NCBI GenBank assembly: GCA_013152075.1
Contig: JAADHD010000263.1
Location: forward strand, 1-7,427
Source of the DNA: Verrucomicrobiota bacterium
Lineage (GTDB): Bacteria > Verrucomicrobiota > Verrucomicrobiia > Verrucomicrobiales > DEV007
Reading direction: 5' to 3'
Length of the DNA stretch: 7,427 nt
Shown: positions 5,443 through 7,427 of the stretch, piece after piece
Position numbering within the stretch: the first letter of the stretch is position 1
Layout: each line of letters begins with the position of its first letter
Notes under the pieces: model-generated
What the model saw: the letters and a program-made list of their open reading frames with translations, nothing else
What the model was told of the DNA's origin: nothing
Database searches by the model: none
Program-made: the position numbers and the translations under genes

Positions 5443-7427
5443 ATGGGACAGAAAGAAGAGAATACTCAGCCGACACAGATTTTCCTCGGCTGGGATCGTC
5501 CGGTGGTGGAACTGGCGGTGGAGCATTTGCTGTCACAGGTGAATGAAGGTGATGATTGGGTGGATCTGTCAGATGTGCTGGTGGTGGTGCCGACGCGTAA
5601 TGCCGGGCGGAGACTGCGTGAAGCTCTTGCCGTGGCGGCATCTGGTGGTGAGGGAGGGATTTTGCCTCCGCAGGTGAATGTGCCTGAGGATTTTCTGAGA
5701 CTGGATGCAGGAGAGGGCAAGGTGGCCGGTTCAACATCGGCTTTGTTGGCTTGGATCGAAGAATTACGGGCTGTGGATTTGAATGAATACCGTGAGCTGT
5801 TTCCCATCGATCCGCCGGATCAGGGATTTGATTGGGCCTTGAAGGTGGCGATGGAATTAGCCAAGGCGCGTTCGTCCTTGGCTGAGGCGGGTCTGCTGGC
5901 GCGGGATGTGCTGACAGGGGAAAGAGGGGCGCAGATGTGGGAGCGTGAACGTTGGGAAAACATCACCCGACTTGAAAAAGCGGTGATCGAGCGTTTGCAA
6001 CGAGTCGGCTTGGAGGAGCCTGAAGCGGCAAAGGTCAAGGCGGCTAGGCTTTGGCATGCGCCGGACTCGGTGGCTAAAATTGTTTTGATGGCGGTTCCTG
6101 ATCCCTTGAGCCTGGCGATTGATGCGATAGCGGGGGGATCGCAAAAACAGGAGGTGGGAGTTTGCATTCATGCGCCGGAGTCGTTGGCGAATGCTTTTGA
6201 TGAGTGGGGACGCCCGCAGGCTGGATTCTGGCAGCAGCGAGTTTTGCAACAGCCTGACGATGAAGACATCTATCTGGCAGCAAATCCTGCGGGTCAGAAA
6301 GATGCGGTGCTTGGTTTTTTGCGCAGCCGGAGAGAGCCTGCGGATCACGCGGTGGCGGTGGGGTGCGCGGACGGAGATGTGTTGCCCGTCCTGCGTCGCG
6401 GATTGGAGTCGGCTGGAGTTGCGGTGTTTGATCCCGATGGGGAATCCTTCAGCAATCATGCGCTGTATCATTTTCTGGCTAACTTTTCCAAGTTGCTGAG
6501 TGATGGACGTTTTCGTGATTTTCTTGAAATGCTAAGAAATGCCGCCTGGCTCGATTCTTTGAGCCGGCAATTTGAAGAATCCAACGACGATCAGGAATCA
6601 CACTTTGATGCGGTGAAGGTTATGCAAGCTTTTGATTCGCTCAATGAACGGGCTTTGCCGGGTAGCTTTGAAGACGCCATGGAGAGCTTGCGTCGGGATC
6701 GTGAGAGGGATGATAAATACACCCGGCCTCTGCCCGGTCAGTGGTTCGCGGGTGATGCAGTGGCGGCGATGCTAAAACGTTTTCGAGAGCAGACTTTTGC
6801 GGAAGCGTTGGCGGCTTTGTTATCTGACTGGTTGGGCACGAGGCAATTGCGATCCGACGAGGCGGACGCACAATTGCTGGCAGTGATCGGAGAGAGAAGT
6901 CGGCACTTGGCTGATGAAATGAGTCAGGTTGTGGGGGATGATCGGGTTAATCCTGCTGATCTTTTTGAGCTGATGTTGGCTGATCTGGCTGGAGTTCACT
7001 ATTATCCAGGTGATCGAAAAGCAAGCGATCTGGAGTTGCAGGGTTGGTTGGAGTTGCCCTGGGAGAGTGCGGATGATCTGGTGGTGAGTGGTTTGAATGA
7101 GGGGCTGGTTCCGGTGGCGGTGGTGGGAGATATGTTCCTGCCGGAATCGGCGAGGAAAGTGCTCGGACTGAAAACCAATGAAGAACGCTTTGCCCGTGAT
7201 TTGTATTTGCTGGAGTCGATGCTGTGCTGGCGGGAGCAGAGCGGGGGGCTGATTAAAATTCTGGTAGGCAAGGCGAGTTCGAGTGGGGATTTGTTAAAAC
7301 CCTCGCGATTATTGTTCCAGTGTGAAGAGGGGAAACTTCCGGCGCGGGCGAAACGTTTGTTCGCCGATGCGGATCTCAGTGGAGCGGAGCAGTCGGTGCC
7401 GCCCTGGAATCTGAGTTGGAAACTGCA
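5443..7427 (+). CDS. addB: AddB-type helicase/exonuclease subunit (5' part, runs off window)
   Basis: The frame is open from ATG at 5443 to the window end, giving 661 whole codons with no stop. It resembles AddB, the partner of AddA in AddAB double-strand-break resection, an inactivated UvrD-like helicase fold carrying a C-terminal PD-(D/E)XK nuclease. Visible marks are the degenerate nucleotide-site region LGWDRP (15-20), VVVPTRNAGRRLREAL (47-62), which matches the AddB N-terminal motif, and near the end DDLVVSGLNEGLVP (544-557) followed by a D-x-FLPES-R-LGL pattern (563-576) and TNEERFARDLYLLES (578-592), typical of AddB before the nuclease domain. There is no GKT/GKS Walker A, so ATP hydrolysis by this subunit is unlikely. 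An in-frame TGA at 5428-5430 bounds the start, making 5443 the first ATG; SD is weak. The nuclease domain and any Fe-S cysteines would lie beyond 7427, and addA is expected further right. An AddB-like 'PD-(D/E)XK nuclease family protein' is the cautious name. Confidence 0.8.
   Translation, partial: MGQKEENTQPTQIFLGWDRPVVELAVEHLLSQVNEGDDWVDLSDVLVVVPTRNAGRRLREALAVAASGGEGGILPPQVNVPEDFLRLDAGEGKVAGSTSALLAWIEELRAVDLNEYRELFPIDPPDQGFDWALKVAMELAKARSSLAEAGLLARDVLTGERGAQMWERERWENITRLEKAVIERLQRVGLEEPEAAKVKAARLWHAPDSVAKIVLMAVPDPLSLAIDAIAGGSQKQEVGVCIHAPESLANAFDEWGRPQAGFWQQRVLQQPDDEDIYLAANPAGQKDAVLGFLRSRREPADHAVAVGCADGDVLPVLRRGLESAGVAVFDPDGESFSNHALYHFLANFSKLLSDGRFRDFLEMLRNAAWLDSLSRQFEESNDDQESHFDAVKVMQAFDSLNERALPGSFEDAMESLRRDRERDDKYTRPLPGQWFAGDAVAAMLKRFREQTFAEALAALLSDWLGTRQLRSDEADAQLLAVIGERSRHLADEMSQVVGDDRVNPADLFELMLADLAGVHYYPGDRKASDLELQGWLELPWESADDLVVSGLNEGLVPVAVVGDMFLPESARKVLGLKTNEERFARDLYLLESMLCWREQSGGLIKILVGKASSSGDLLKPSRLLFQCEEGKLPARAKRLFADADLSGAEQSVPPWNLSWKL

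Noticed and set aside
5354..6471. Several overlapping minus-strand frames opposite the start of the AddB-like gene
   Set aside because: They are Ser/Pro/Arg-rich, low-complexity translations of the antisense of a well-supported coding frame and carry no family motifs.

Overview
The window looks like a chromosomal segment of a Gram-negative bacterium with moderate GC content. I favour Verrucomicrobiota or a relative, because Shine-Dalgarno signals are weak or absent before nearly every gene and because of the type of acidic hypothetical protein and small membrane protein seen on the left. This is an impression from style; no rRNA or marker gene confirms it.

Layout, left to right. (1) Bases 1-194 are the 3' end of an unrecognised plus-strand gene closing on a tandem TAA-TGA stop. 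(2) 292-858 (+) encodes a three-part acidic hypothetical protein: short helical N-terminus, Glu/Pro-rich linker, small C-terminal domain. (3) 951-1286 (-) encodes a small hydrophobic protein with a good candidate promoter just upstream. (4) 1345-1380 is a strong intrinsic terminator for leftward transcription, and 1404-1419 is a perfect GC-rich palindrome. (5) 1442-5253 holds four co-directional minus-strand genes, in transcription order dhaK, dhaL, an lsrF-like class I aldolase/thiolase, and a xylose-isomerase-like TIM-barrel protein. (6) 5254-5442 is a divergent intergenic region with an operator-like dyad. (7) 5443 to the window end (+) is the first 661 codons of an AddB-type helicase/exonuclease subunit.

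The centre of interest is the four-gene operon. DhaK and DhaL form a dihydroxyacetone-type kinase. LsrF in enterobacteria handles a phosphorylated C5 diketone from autoinducer-2 and yields dihydroxyacetone phosphate plus acetyl-CoA. TIM-barrel proteins of this type isomerise or epimerise sugars or sugar phosphates. Together they suggest a small catabolic module: a ketose is phosphorylated, isomerised and cleaved to triose-phosphate-level products. The LsrF homologue has no other lsr genes in view, and no DhaM phosphocarrier is visible, so substrate and phosphoryl donor are both open. The operon spacers are AT-rich and share the heptamer AATTAAG (plus-strand reading), which is expanded into seven tandem copies in the spacer before the last gene.
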